In this document: in pieces, positions 1 to 4,801 of the stretch
How positions within the stretch are numbered: the stretch's first letter is position 1
Layout of the letters: each line of letters begins with the position of its first letter
Assembly (NCBI GenBank): GCA_009992615.1
Contig: JAACVA010000098.1
Span: 4,891-10,404, forward strand
Length of the DNA stretch: 5,514 nt
Direction: 5' to 3'
Source of the DNA: Rhodobacterales bacterium
GTDB taxonomy: Bacteria > Pseudomonadota > Alphaproteobacteria > Rhodobacterales > Rhodobacteraceae
Made by a program: the position numbers and the translations under genes
The notes under the pieces: model-generated
The model's input: only the letters and a program-made list of their open reading frames with translations
The model's database searches: none
What the model was told of the DNA's origin: nothing

Positions 1-53
1 GTCACCAGTGTGATCGCGAGCACGGCAAGCATGGTGATGAGACGTGCAATCAT
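1..53 (-). CDS. N-terminal start of a secreted or membrane protein, cut by the window edge
   Basis: Only 17 complete codons are visible, starting at an ATG at 53-51. They read as a short basic segment (M-I-A-R) followed by an unbroken hydrophobic run (LITMLAVLAITLV), the pattern of a signal peptide n- and h-region or a first membrane helix. The ATG directly follows the TGA that closes the IS66-type reading frame (56-54). A run of alternating T and A just upstream could be part of a promoter, but no good Shine-Dalgarno is present. An in-frame ATG at 32-30 is an alternative start. The function cannot be told from this fragment. It could also be chance hydrophobicity at the edge of mobile-element debris. 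Confidence 0.4.
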   Translation of the reverse strand, partial: MIARLITMLAVLAITLV

Positions 54-430
54 TCAATATATATAGGCATTGCTCACGAGAATGTCCATTGTCGCAGATG
101 GCGCACCTCTGGCAGAATTCCGCCACGCAGCGATATCCACGCGTTGCGCCAAGACAGCAGGGCCAGGATCGGCCGCCATATCGGTCATTGGCGCGGGAGC
201 GGTGGGTCTTTCCAGCGCGGGCGTTTCAATCCCGACTGGCAGAAAAACGCCTTCAAGAGCGATGCTCTCCTCGGGCGACGACCCACCTTCCGCAGGCGCG
301 AACCGGGGATCCTTCAGCCATTTGAAAATCAGGTTCGCGTTCATCGAATAACGCAGAGCAACCTGTGCGACCAAAACGCCTGGCGTCAACGTCTGCGCGC
401 AAATCGACCGCTTCTCGTCATGCGACAGAT
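54..430 (-). pseudogene. IS66-family accessory ORF (TnpA/OrfA-type, HTH), N-terminally truncated remnant
   Basis: Read on the minus strand from about 430, the frame gives DEKRSICAQT, then a PGVLVAQVALRYSMNANLIF segment running into KWLKDPRFAP, and later FLPV. These are the hallmarks of the small helix-turn-helix protein encoded first in IS66 elements, where it acts with TnpB and the TnpC transposase. No ATG lies in frame before DEKRSIC: the frame enters antisense IS110-type sequence at about 430 and meets a stop at 494-492. The N-terminus is therefore lost. The longest conventional start is a TTG at 389, inside the domain. After VDI (about position 135) the expected glycine-containing C-terminal motif is missing in this frame, while the next frame reads LRGGIL, so a frameshift there is possible. 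No tnpB or tnpC is present in the window. The element is dead debris. Confidence 0.75.
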
Positions 431-504
431 GATTGAAATGGCCAATGCTCTCGTCAAAACTGATCGCAAATGGGCGCCTGAAACCGCTTGATCAAGACGG
501 ATAC
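420..504 (+). pseudogene. 3' end of an IS110-family transposase (left copy) with its terminal sequence
   Basis: The plus strand from ATG 420 to TGA 489-491 reads MRQMIEMANALVKTDRKW followed by APETA. This matches the C-terminal tail of the second copy at 3753-3923, MRKLIEMANALVKADRTW followed by TPKTA. The arrangement (short helix, NAL, D-R-x-W) is typical of the last residues of IS110-family DEDD transposases. Over 85 aligned bases I count 16 differences, most at third codon positions, so the two tails diverged while still coding. The 13 bases after the stop are identical in the copies and probably end the element at 504. Everything upstream of about 420 is missing and replaced by IS66-type sequence on the other strand. 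Only the tail survives, so the family call rests on a short motif. Confidence 0.65.
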
Positions 505-1584
505 GTCCGGGGCGCACGCGACATGATCGCGGGCCACCGACATCGACTTAAGGATCGCGTGGATCGTCTCACCCGGCCGCAAAGCCATCTGTTCGGCCGC
601 GCGGCGGGTGATGCGGGACAGGATCTCATGATCGCCAACCCTGACATGCACGGTCACCGCCGGTCCTTTGCCCGCCACGATCTGCGTCACTGTCCCGGCG
701 AGGATGTTCTGCGCCGACAGCCCTTCGGGCCTGGCACGCGACAGGATCACCTCATGCGCCATTATCCGCACCCTGACCTGCGTTCCCGGCGCGCCTTCGA
801 CACCGGGCAGGAACAGCGGACCCGTAGCCGCATCCAGCCGGGTCAACCCGTCCGGCCCGTGTTCGGCAATGACGGCGGGCAGCATCGCCGCCACCTCGCG
901 GATGCCCATGGCGCGCAGCGCCTCCGGGTCGGCCATTACCTGCGCCGTGGTGCCCGCGCCAACAACGCGGCCCCGTTCGATCACCACCATCCGGTCGGCC
1001 AGAAGCTGCGCTTCGTTCATGTCATGCGTGACCAGCACCACCGGCATGGCCAAGTGCGCCCGCAGTGCGATGATCTCGCCGTAGAGCTTCTCGCGCGTGG
1101 CGCGGTCCACCGCCGAGAACGGCTCGTCCAGCAACAGCGCCTGCGGCTTGCGGGCAAGCGCGCGGGCCACCGCAACGCGCTGTTGCTGGCCGCCGGAAAG
1201 CTGCGCGGGCTTGCGAGAACCAAGGCCGTGGAGGTTCACCAGATCGAGGATGCGCAAGGCCTCGTAACGATCTGCCACATCCATCGCGGCCATCACGTTC
1301 TGCGCCGCCGTCATGTGCGGAAACAGCGCGTAGTTCTGGAACACGATGCCCACCCGGCGGTGATGCGTGGGCAGATCGATGCGTGCGGCGGTATCCAACC
1401 ATGACGTGCCATCCACCGTGACCCGCGCCACCTCGGGGCGCCAGAGACCCGCGATGGTGCGCAACAGTGTCGTCTTGCCCGATCCGGAATGACCGACCAG
1501 CGCCAACAGTTCTCCATGCTCGACCCGGAACGCCACATCGAGCGGGATCGGCCCCTTGGCCCGTGCCATCACCTCCAGCGCCAT
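454..1584 (-). CDS. modC: Molybdate ABC transporter ATP-binding protein ModC, C-terminus altered by an IS end
   Basis: ATPase subunit that drives molybdate import through ModB, on the cytoplasmic face. From ATG 1584 (376 aa) it shows the Walker A GHSGSGKTT (residues 31-39), a Q-loop in VFQNYALFP (Q83), signature LSGGQ (129-133), Walker B ALLLDE (149-154) and switch histidine H187 in VTHD. A C-terminal Mop/TOBE-type region follows (about 300-360), with NILAGTVTQI and ending GETIHAILKSMSV; in this family it binds oxyanion and regulates transport. The ATG shares its A with the modB stop (TGATG), so translation is probably coupled; the Shine-Dalgarno is weak. A TTG at 1620 would add 12 residues inside modB and is less likely. 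The final 16 residues (VSVLIKRFQAPICDQF) are encoded by the antisense strand of the IS110-type terminus. The native stop is gone, but both domains appear complete, so activity is plausible. Confidence 0.93.
   Translation of the reverse strand: MALEVMARAKGPIPLDVAFRVEHGELLALVGHSGSGKTTLLRTIAGLWRPEVARVTVDGTSWLDTAARIDLPTHHRRVGIVFQNYALFPHMTAAQNVMAAMDVADRYEALRILDLVNLHGLGSRKPAQLSGGQQQRVAVARALARKPQALLLDEPFSAVDRATREKLYGEIIALRAHLAMPVVLVTHDMNEAQLLADRMVVIERGRVVGAGTTAQVMADPEALRAMGIREVAAMLPAVIAEHGPDGLTRLDAATGPLFLPGVEGAPGTQVRVRIMAHEVILSRARPEGLSAQNILAGTVTQIVAGKGPAVTVHVRVGDHEILSRITRRAAEQMALRPGETIHAILKSMSVARDHVACAPDVSVLIKRFQAPICDQF
481..504. repeat. Perfect 24-bp inverted repeat, left arm (IS110-type 3' terminus)
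   Basis: Bases 481-504 are the exact reverse complement of 3740-3763. The repeat covers the last three sense codons of the transposase, its stop, and 13 bases beyond. The bases just outside differ: 480 and 505 do not match their counterparts at 3764 and 3739. The arms are the 3' ends of two oppositely oriented elements that point inward and bracket the mod locus. Confidence 0.85.
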
Positions 1585-2252
1585 CAGGACAACCTGCGCC
1601 CGACACGCGCCGACAGCCAATAGGTTATGGCGATAGTGAATAGGCTGATCGCGACCAGCGTCGCCGACATGATCGCAGCACCCCGATCGTCAAAACCCTG
1701 CACCCGGTCATAGATGGCGATCGCGATGGTCCGGGTCTCGCCCGGGATTGAGCCGCCGACCATCAGCACGATGCCGAACTCGCCAAGCGTATGCGCAAAG
1801 GTCAGCACCATTGCCGTCATCAGCCCCGGCCAGGCGAGCGGCAATTCAACCTTCCAGAGGCTGCGCATAGGCGACATTCCGCAGCAGGCTGCTGCTTCGC
1901 GCACCTCGACCGCGATGGCCTCGAAACCCCGCTGCGCCGGCTGGATGGCGAAGGGCAGGTTGAAGATCACACTCGCCACCACCAACCCCTCGAAGGTGAA
2001 CACAAGCTGATGGCCGAATAGCGACTGCCACAGATCGCCGATGGGCGAATTTCGCCCGAAGGCAACCAGCATGTAGAACCCGAACACTGTCGGCGGCAGC
2101 ACCAGCGGCAGCATCACCGCGGCCTCGACCAACCCCTTGCCGCCGAACTGCCGGAAGGCGAGGAACCGGCCCATGAAAACCGCAACAGGCAGGAGGATGA
2201 CGGCTGTCCAGGCAGCCAACCGCAAGGACAGGAAAAGCGCCGTCCAATCCAT
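1584..2252 (-). CDS. modB: Molybdate ABC transporter permease ModB
   Basis: Inner-membrane channel subunit of the molybdate importer, 222 aa, the usual length for ModB. Hydrophobic segments lie at about residues 8-30, 42-65, 86-104, 144-165 and 192-214. The cytoplasmic EAA loop that docks on ModC is clear: E119-A-A, G125 and L137-P138, followed by AWPGLMTAMVLTFAHTLGEFG, a very characteristic ModB stretch. LPLVLPPTVFGFY (48-60) is also typical of the family. The ATG at 2252 lies 3 bases after the modA stop (TAG at 2258-2256), with its ribosome site inside the end of modA. Its own stop overlaps the modC start. modA, modB and modC are therefore one transcription and translation unit. Sulfate/thiosulfate permeases are related, but the neighbouring modE and Mop-bearing modC favour molybdate. 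Confidence 0.94.
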   Translation of the reverse strand: MDWTALFLSLRLAAWTAVILLPVAVFMGRFLAFRQFGGKGLVEAAVMLPLVLPPTVFGFYMLVAFGRNSPIGDLWQSLFGHQLVFTFEGLVVASVIFNLPFAIQPAQRGFEAIAVEVREAAACCGMSPMRSLWKVELPLAWPGLMTAMVLTFAHTLGEFGIVLMVGGSIPGETRTIAIAIYDRVQGFDDRGAAIMSATLVAISLFTIAITYWLSARVGRRLS

Positions 2253-2255
2253 GGG

Positions 2256-3053
2256 CTATGCGCCGTCGGGCAGCACGAAGCCATAACGCTCCATGATCGC
2301 GCGGGCGGCCGGTTTTTTCAAATAGGCATAGAATGCCTCGGCCACAGGACCCGCGGCGCCCAGCAGCGCCATGCGCTGGCGCAGCGGTTCATGCCAGTCC
2401 CCGGGGATCAACGCGTAGCTGCCGCGCGGCCCGATCTCGGGGGCGAGCGCGAGCGAATAGGCGATGATGCCGCCTTCAGCATTGCCCGACAGCGCGAATT
2501 GCGCGGCCTGGCTGACATTTTCACCCAGCACAATCACCGGTTGCAAGTTCTCCCAGATGCCCTTGGTGATCAGGGCTTCCCGCGCCCTCATGCCGTAGGG
2601 CGCGTGATTGGGGTTGGCAATGGCGAAGCGCGTGATCTGGCCTGCGATCAGCATACTGGCCAGATTGTCCAGGTGTTCATCGGGGATCAACGTTGAGCCG
2701 TTCGGCGCCATGATTACCACGCGACCCAGTGCATAGAGGTCGCCCGCGTTGCGAGTGAAACCGTCGCTGTTCAGGTCGGCGATGAAACTCTCGTCGGCCG
2801 CCATAAACATCTCGAATGGTGCACCTTCGCGGATCTGGCGGGCGAAGTTGCCGGTCGAGCCGAAGGACAGCCGCACTTTCATTCCCGTCTCTGCGTCAAA
2901 GGCTGCGGCAATCTCGGTCAACGCGAATTGCAGGTCGGAGGCGGCAGCCACGACCGGCGCTTCATCCCGCGCGTGGGCGGCGCCGGCGGCGACGGTCAAG
3001 GCTGCGGCCATTACAAGGATGGCGCGGCGGGCGAAAGATAGAGATGCAGTCAT
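2256..3053 (-). CDS. modA: Molybdate ABC transporter periplasmic substrate-binding protein ModA
   Basis: Periplasmic receptor that binds molybdate (often tungstate too) and delivers it to ModB. It is 265 aa, with a Sec-type signal peptide: basic RR at residues 9-10, hydrophobic core 11-24, and likely cleavage after AHA (A28). The mature part begins with the ModA-type AAASDLQFALTEIAAAF (36-52), then LSFGSTGNFARQI and GAPFEMFMAADE. S39 and S66 sit where the family places its oxyanion-binding serines. Further on are GRVVIMAP and GGIIAYSLAL, whose tyrosine occupies the position of the family's ligand-contacting tyrosine. The ATG at 3053 is preceded by GGGAG with good spacing. A candidate promoter and ModE-type operator lie immediately upstream, so this is probably the first gene of a modABC message. 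A tungstate-preferring receptor (TupA/WtpA-like) is less likely given the ModA-like motifs. Confidence 0.92.
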   Translation of the reverse strand: MTASLSFARRAILVMAAALTVAAGAAHARDEAPVVAAASDLQFALTEIAAAFDAETGMKVRLSFGSTGNFARQIREGAPFEMFMAADESFIADLNSDGFTRNAGDLYALGRVVIMAPNGSTLIPDEHLDNLASMLIAGQITRFAIANPNHAPYGMRAREALITKGIWENLQPVIVLGENVSQAAQFALSGNAEGGIIAYSLALAPEIGPRGSYALIPGDWHEPLRQRMALLGAAGPVAEAFYAYLKKPAARAIMERYGFVLPDGA

Positions 3054-3069
3054 GCAGTATCTCCCAAGT

Positions 3070-3091
3070 GATATTGTTCAAGAAAAATATC
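3070..3091. promoter_or_regulatory. Candidate ModE operator: GATATT-N10-AATATC inverted repeat
   Basis: Bases 3070-3075 (GATATT) and 3086-3091 (AATATC) are perfect inverted repeats with a 10-base spacer. The site overlaps the candidate -10 box and predicted start of modA. ModE sites are generally AT-rich imperfect palindromes overlapping the modA start region, so type and place both fit. The assignment is inferred from position and symmetry, not from a proven consensus in this lineage. Confidence 0.45.
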
Positions 3092-3113
3092 GCCATGAGG
3101 GCGTTACGGTCAA
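3084..3113 (-). promoter_or_regulatory. Candidate modABC promoter
   Basis: On the minus strand TTGACC (3113-3108) is followed by an 18-base spacer and TATTTT (3089-3084). That is five and four matches respectively to the sigma-70 consensus, with transcription predicted to start near 3077, about 24 bases before the modA ATG. The modE stop TGA (3112-3110) lies within the -35 box. Its position in the only gap between modE and modA supports it; no start-site data are available. Confidence 0.5.
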
Positions 3114-3487
3114 CCGTTGTTTTTCTCGGAAATAACCCTCAGCAGCGCCTGAATATGATTCAATCGCTCTGACCCAGCCTCAGCAGCCTCCGCCTCGAAG
3201 GCGCGATAGAGAGCCAGAACCGTTCGGCCCGTCTCGGTCAGCACCGCCCCACCGCCACCCGGCCCGCCGCGGGTGCTGTCCACGAGGGGCTGTCTGAACA
3301 TTGCGTTCAGCGTGCCGATCAACTGCCAGGCGCGCTTATAGCTCATGCTCATTTCGCGCCCCGCCGCAGCGATGGAGCCGCAGCGGTCAATGCGTTCGAG
3401 CAATTCGGCTTTTCCCGGCCCGATCATTTCTCCGTCGCCGAAAACGATCCGGATGCGCAAAACTGGGGGTTTGGTAGTTTCATCCAT
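3110..3487 (-). CDS. modE: ModE-type molybdate-responsive transcriptional regulator, HTH domain only
   Basis: A winged helix-turn-helix regulator of the ModE/LysR-like HTH class, 125 aa from ATG 3487. Visible landmarks are IRIVFGDGEMIGPGKAELLE, then RIDRCGSIAAAGREMSMSYKR with AWQLIGTLN (the HTH), and the family signature GGPGGGGAVLTETG in the wing. After about 20 more residues it ends with no C-terminal Mop domains. The molybdate sensing of E. coli ModE is therefore absent from this polypeptide. Single-domain forms are common in alphaproteobacteria, and how they sense molybdate is less clear. A TTG start at 3514 would add nine residues with no convincing ribosome site. A GAGGA about 15 bases before ATG 3487 is somewhat distant. 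It lies 56 bp upstream of modA in the same direction and probably controls modABC. Its stop codon lies inside the -35 box of the candidate modA promoter. Confidence 0.88.
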   Translation of the reverse strand: MDETTKPPVLRIRIVFGDGEMIGPGKAELLERIDRCGSIAAAGREMSMSYKRAWQLIGTLNAMFRQPLVDSTRGGPGGGGAVLTETGRTVLALYRAFEAEAAEAGSERLNHIQALLRVISEKNNG

Positions 3488-3569
3488 ATCGCTACACTGT
3501 GTTCCTCGATGCAAAAACGCAAGTGCCGCTTGATGCTCAATTCACGCGAAGCGACGCCGGCAGCCGCAT

Positions 3570-3584
3570 TGTTCTTTCCGAACA
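3570..3584. repeat. Inverted repeat TGTTC-N5-GAACA upstream of modE
   Basis: A perfect 5-bp inverted repeat with a 5-base spacer, about 83 bases upstream of the modE ATG. It begins within ATTGTTC, a heptamer that also occurs in the candidate operator before modA (3072-3078). It could be a regulator site for modE or chance. No convincing -35/-10 pair could be placed around it. Confidence 0.25.
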
Positions 3585-3608
3585 GTCAATGAGAGCTTAG
3601 CCTCAATA

Positions 3609-3632
3609 TTAAATCCAAGCTGTGCTGTTCAT
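3609..3632 (-). other. Seven-codon micro-ORF with a perfect Shine-Dalgarno
   Basis: On the minus strand AGGAGG (3645-3640) is followed 7 bases later by ATG (3632-3630) and a frame reading MNSTAWI, then TAA (3611-3609). The ribosome site is the strongest in the window, yet the frame is tiny. It may be a leader peptide upstream of modE, the surviving 5' end of a gene destroyed by rearrangement, or chance. The ribosome site lies inside the hairpin at 3637-3658. Confidence 0.3.
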
Positions 3633-3636
3633 GGGC

Positions 3637-3658
3637 GATCCTCCTCAGCGAGGAGATC
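3637..3658. repeat. Hairpin CTCCTC-AGC-GAGGAG enclosing a ribosome-binding site
   Basis: CTCCTC (3641-3646), a three-base loop AGC, and GAGGAG (3650-3655) form a perfect 6-bp stem. GAT (3637-3639) and ATC (3656-3658) extend it by 3 bp across a one-base bulge. On the minus strand the stem contains the AGGAGG before the micro-ORF, so folded RNA would hide that site. No T-run follows on either strand, so it is not an intrinsic terminator. Confidence 0.45.
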
Positions 3659-3739
3659 GGTTCGTCGGCCGCTGCACGGAAATGTGTGGCTTAACCCGGG
3701 GTAGGAGCAGCGGAATCGCTTTTGGACCTGAGGTTGTGA

Positions 3740-3763
3740 GTATCCGTCTTGATCAAGCGGTTT
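3740..3763. repeat. Perfect 24-bp inverted repeat, right arm (IS110-type 3' terminus)
   Basis: Exact reverse complement of 481-504. It covers the end and stop (3755-3753) of the right-hand transposase remnant and the 13 bases beyond. The likely end of this element is 3740; to its left lies unrelated sequence leading to modE. Confidence 0.85.
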
Positions 3764-3923
3764 TTGGTGTCCAGGTGCGATCAGCTTTGACGAGCGCGTT
3801 TGCCATCTCGATGAGCTTGCGCATGATGGCGACCTTTGCGGGTTTCCCCGCGGCGCGGAGGGCTTCATATTTGGCCTTGAGATCCAGATTATACTTCATG
3901 GCGACCAATGCTGGCATATAGAG
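3753..3923 (-). pseudogene. C-terminal fragment of an IS110-family transposase (right copy)
   Basis: The minus-strand frame reads LYMPALVAMKYNLDLKAKYE, then ALRAAGKPAKVAIMRKLIEM and ANALVKADRTWTPKTA. This is the conserved C-terminal segment of IS110-family DEDD transposases (LYMxAL...N...LK..Y..L...GKP.K.A...MRKL......L). Only about 56 residues of a protein normally 300-400 aa long are present. The catalytic DEDD part and the catalytic-serine region are absent, so it cannot act. Upstream the frame stays open but is no longer recognisable as IS110, which suggests that the 5' part was replaced by recombination. The transposase tail and its terminus are inverted relative to the copy at 420-504. 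IS110 elements carry their long non-coding RNA region at the 5' side and a short 3' end, consistent with the element stopping only 13 bases after the stop codon. Confidence 0.75.
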
Positions 3924-4076
3924 GGTGTCAACCGATGGCGGCATGTCGAAATTGCGCGGAACCAACAGCGAGTGATGCCGGAAATGCAGCACCTCGTGGC
4001 GGATGCGCACGGCGGCTTTTGACGTTTCCGTCCGGATGATCCCGTCGAGAAAAGTGTCGGTCAGGTTTGTGCGCTG
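3924..4076 (-). other. Unrecognised open frame fused to the IS110 fragment
   Basis: The frame of the IS110 remnant remains open upstream to a TAG at 4079-4077. It encodes about 51 residues including LTDTFLDGIIRTETSKAAV, RIRHEVLHFRHHSLLVPRN and FDMPPSVDT. Nothing here matches an IS110 transposase that I recognise. A GTG at 4010 is the only plausible start, and it has no Shine-Dalgarno. It may be the broken end of a former host gene, a diverged or frameshifted part of the transposase, or non-coding sequence. No function is assigned. Confidence 0.3.
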
Positions 4077-4112
4077 CTACCTATTTTTCGTGTGCGATGG
4101 CGCTCTCAAAAT

Positions 4113-4126
4113 GGGCTTTCCAGCCC
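4113..4126 (-). terminator. Possible weak terminator after the AhpD-like gene
   Basis: On the minus strand GGGCT-GGAA-AGCCC forms a 5-bp stem with a tetraloop and is followed by ATTTTG, 27 bases past the stop of the AhpD-like gene. Position and orientation fit a terminator. The stem is short and the T-run imperfect. Confidence 0.35.
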
Positions 4127-4153
4127 GACCGCATGATGTGGCACCCTTGCCTG

Positions 4154-4720
4154 TCAGTCCGGTTTGGGCGTCATCCCCCGCGAGATCCCCTTCCACAGAT
4201 GCGTGTAGCGATAGTTGCGCCGCATCTCGTCGGTCATCTCGGTCACGCGGATATGCTTCTTGATCCCCGCGCCTTCGAGGATACGGTTCATGAAATTGTA
4301 AAGCGCGGTGACAGAAATAATGTCGAAGAGTCCCTCTTCGGAAAATCCGGCGTCGAATATCCCCTGCGCATCTGCCTGCCCGACGCCGGCCGGGTCCGCA
4401 GTGAGGCGGCGTGCAAAGGCCAGCACGGGCCGCATCCGCTCGGGCAGCGCCGGATGGTCGAGGTCAATCTGAACATTCCCGAACAGCCCGGCATCCATCC
4501 CCCAGGCCCGCGCATGGTCACGATGTGCACTGAAACAGTAATGACAATCGTTGATGGAAGAGACGTAGGCGGCGATCAACTCGCGTTCGCCGATCGTAAG
4601 TTCGCTGTCAGACCGCAAGACCGCATCGTGGTATTCGAGTAGCGGCAGGATGCCGCGCTGTGGAAATTTCCGGAACAGGCCAAGAAGTTCGAGGTTGGGG
4701 ATCGAAGGAAAATGTGACAT
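4154..4720 (-). CDS. AhpD-like carboxymuconolactone decarboxylase family protein (peroxidase-related)
   Basis: A small, mostly helical, probably cytoplasmic protein of 188 aa from ATG 4720. It carries the AhpD-type redox signature ERELIAAYVSSINDCHYCFSAH. E47, C59, C62 and H66 have the same spacing (12, 3 and 4 residues) as the Glu-Cys-Cys-His proton-relay set of mycobacterial AhpD, an alkylhydroperoxidase. This indicates a thiol redox or peroxidase-type enzyme rather than a true carboxymuconolactone decarboxylase. The substrate and electron donor cannot be told. The N-terminal SIPNLELLGLFRKFPQRGI and C-terminal MNRILEGAGIKKH segments are of the kind seen in the 'uncharacterised peroxidase-related' subgroup, about 180-195 aa long. 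An upstream in-frame start at 4792 would add 24 Cys/Arg-rich residues that look non-coding, so 4720 is preferred despite a weak ribosome site. It is divergent from the substrate-binding protein gene at 4920, and the two may share control. No reductase partner is visible. Confidence 0.82.
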   Translation of the reverse strand: MSHFPSIPNLELLGLFRKFPQRGILPLLEYHDAVLRSDSELTIGERELIAAYVSSINDCHYCFSAHRDHARAWGMDAGLFGNVQIDLDHPALPERMRPVLAFARRLTADPAGVGQADAQGIFDAGFSEEGLFDIISVTALYNFMNRILEGAGIKKHIRVTEMTDEMRRNYRYTHLWKGISRGMTPKPD

Positions 4721-4776
4721 CCGGCCGACTTTCAAATTGTTTCGCAAGACACAGCAGATACGGAACCCTGACCCAT

Positions 4777-4801
4777 CACAAGACCGTGTCACGGCCTTGT
4801 G
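4777..4801. promoter_or_regulatory. Near-perfect 25-bp palindrome between divergent genes (candidate operator)
   Basis: CACAAG-A-CCGTG (4777-4788), a central T (4789) and CACGG-C-CTTGTG (4790-4801) form 12-bp arms with a single mismatch. It lies 57 bp before the AhpD-like start and 119 bp before the substrate-binding protein start. Such symmetry suggests a dimeric regulator's site controlling one or both divergent genes. No T-run follows directly, so a terminator is less likely. The regulator is unknown and is not encoded in this window. Confidence 0.5.

Noticed and set aside
433..1404. Long plus-strand open frame across modC
   Set aside because: It lies wholly antisense to modC, is rich in Arg and His as expected from the complement of a GC-biased gene, and has no recognisable domain or ribosome site.
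1022..1606. Second minus-strand frame overlapping modC
   Set aside because: It is an out-of-frame shadow of modC, which has all ABC ATPase motifs in the other frame.
3106..3120. ACGGT-CA-ACCGT followed by TGT as a terminator after modE
   Set aside because: The stem-loop would have 5-bp arms and a 2-base loop, which cannot fold well. The T-run lies on the plus strand, inside modE, and so has the wrong orientation for modE.
2391..3172. Plus-strand open frames opposite modA and the modE-modA gap
   Set aside because: The composition is that of antisense shadows. modA is secure from its signal peptide and ligand-binding motifs.
505..3739. A classical composite transposon made of two identical IS copies
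   Set aside because: The two transposase tails are only about 80% identical with mostly synonymous differences, both copies are truncated, and no target duplication is visible.
3622..3921. Plus-strand frame of 99 codons opposite the IS110 remnant
   Set aside because: It is antisense to a clear IS110 C-terminal segment and has no ribosome site or known motif.
4067..4642. Plus-strand frame of 191 codons opposite the AhpD-like gene
   Set aside because: The minus-strand gene carries the complete AhpD redox signature; the plus-strand product has no family features.
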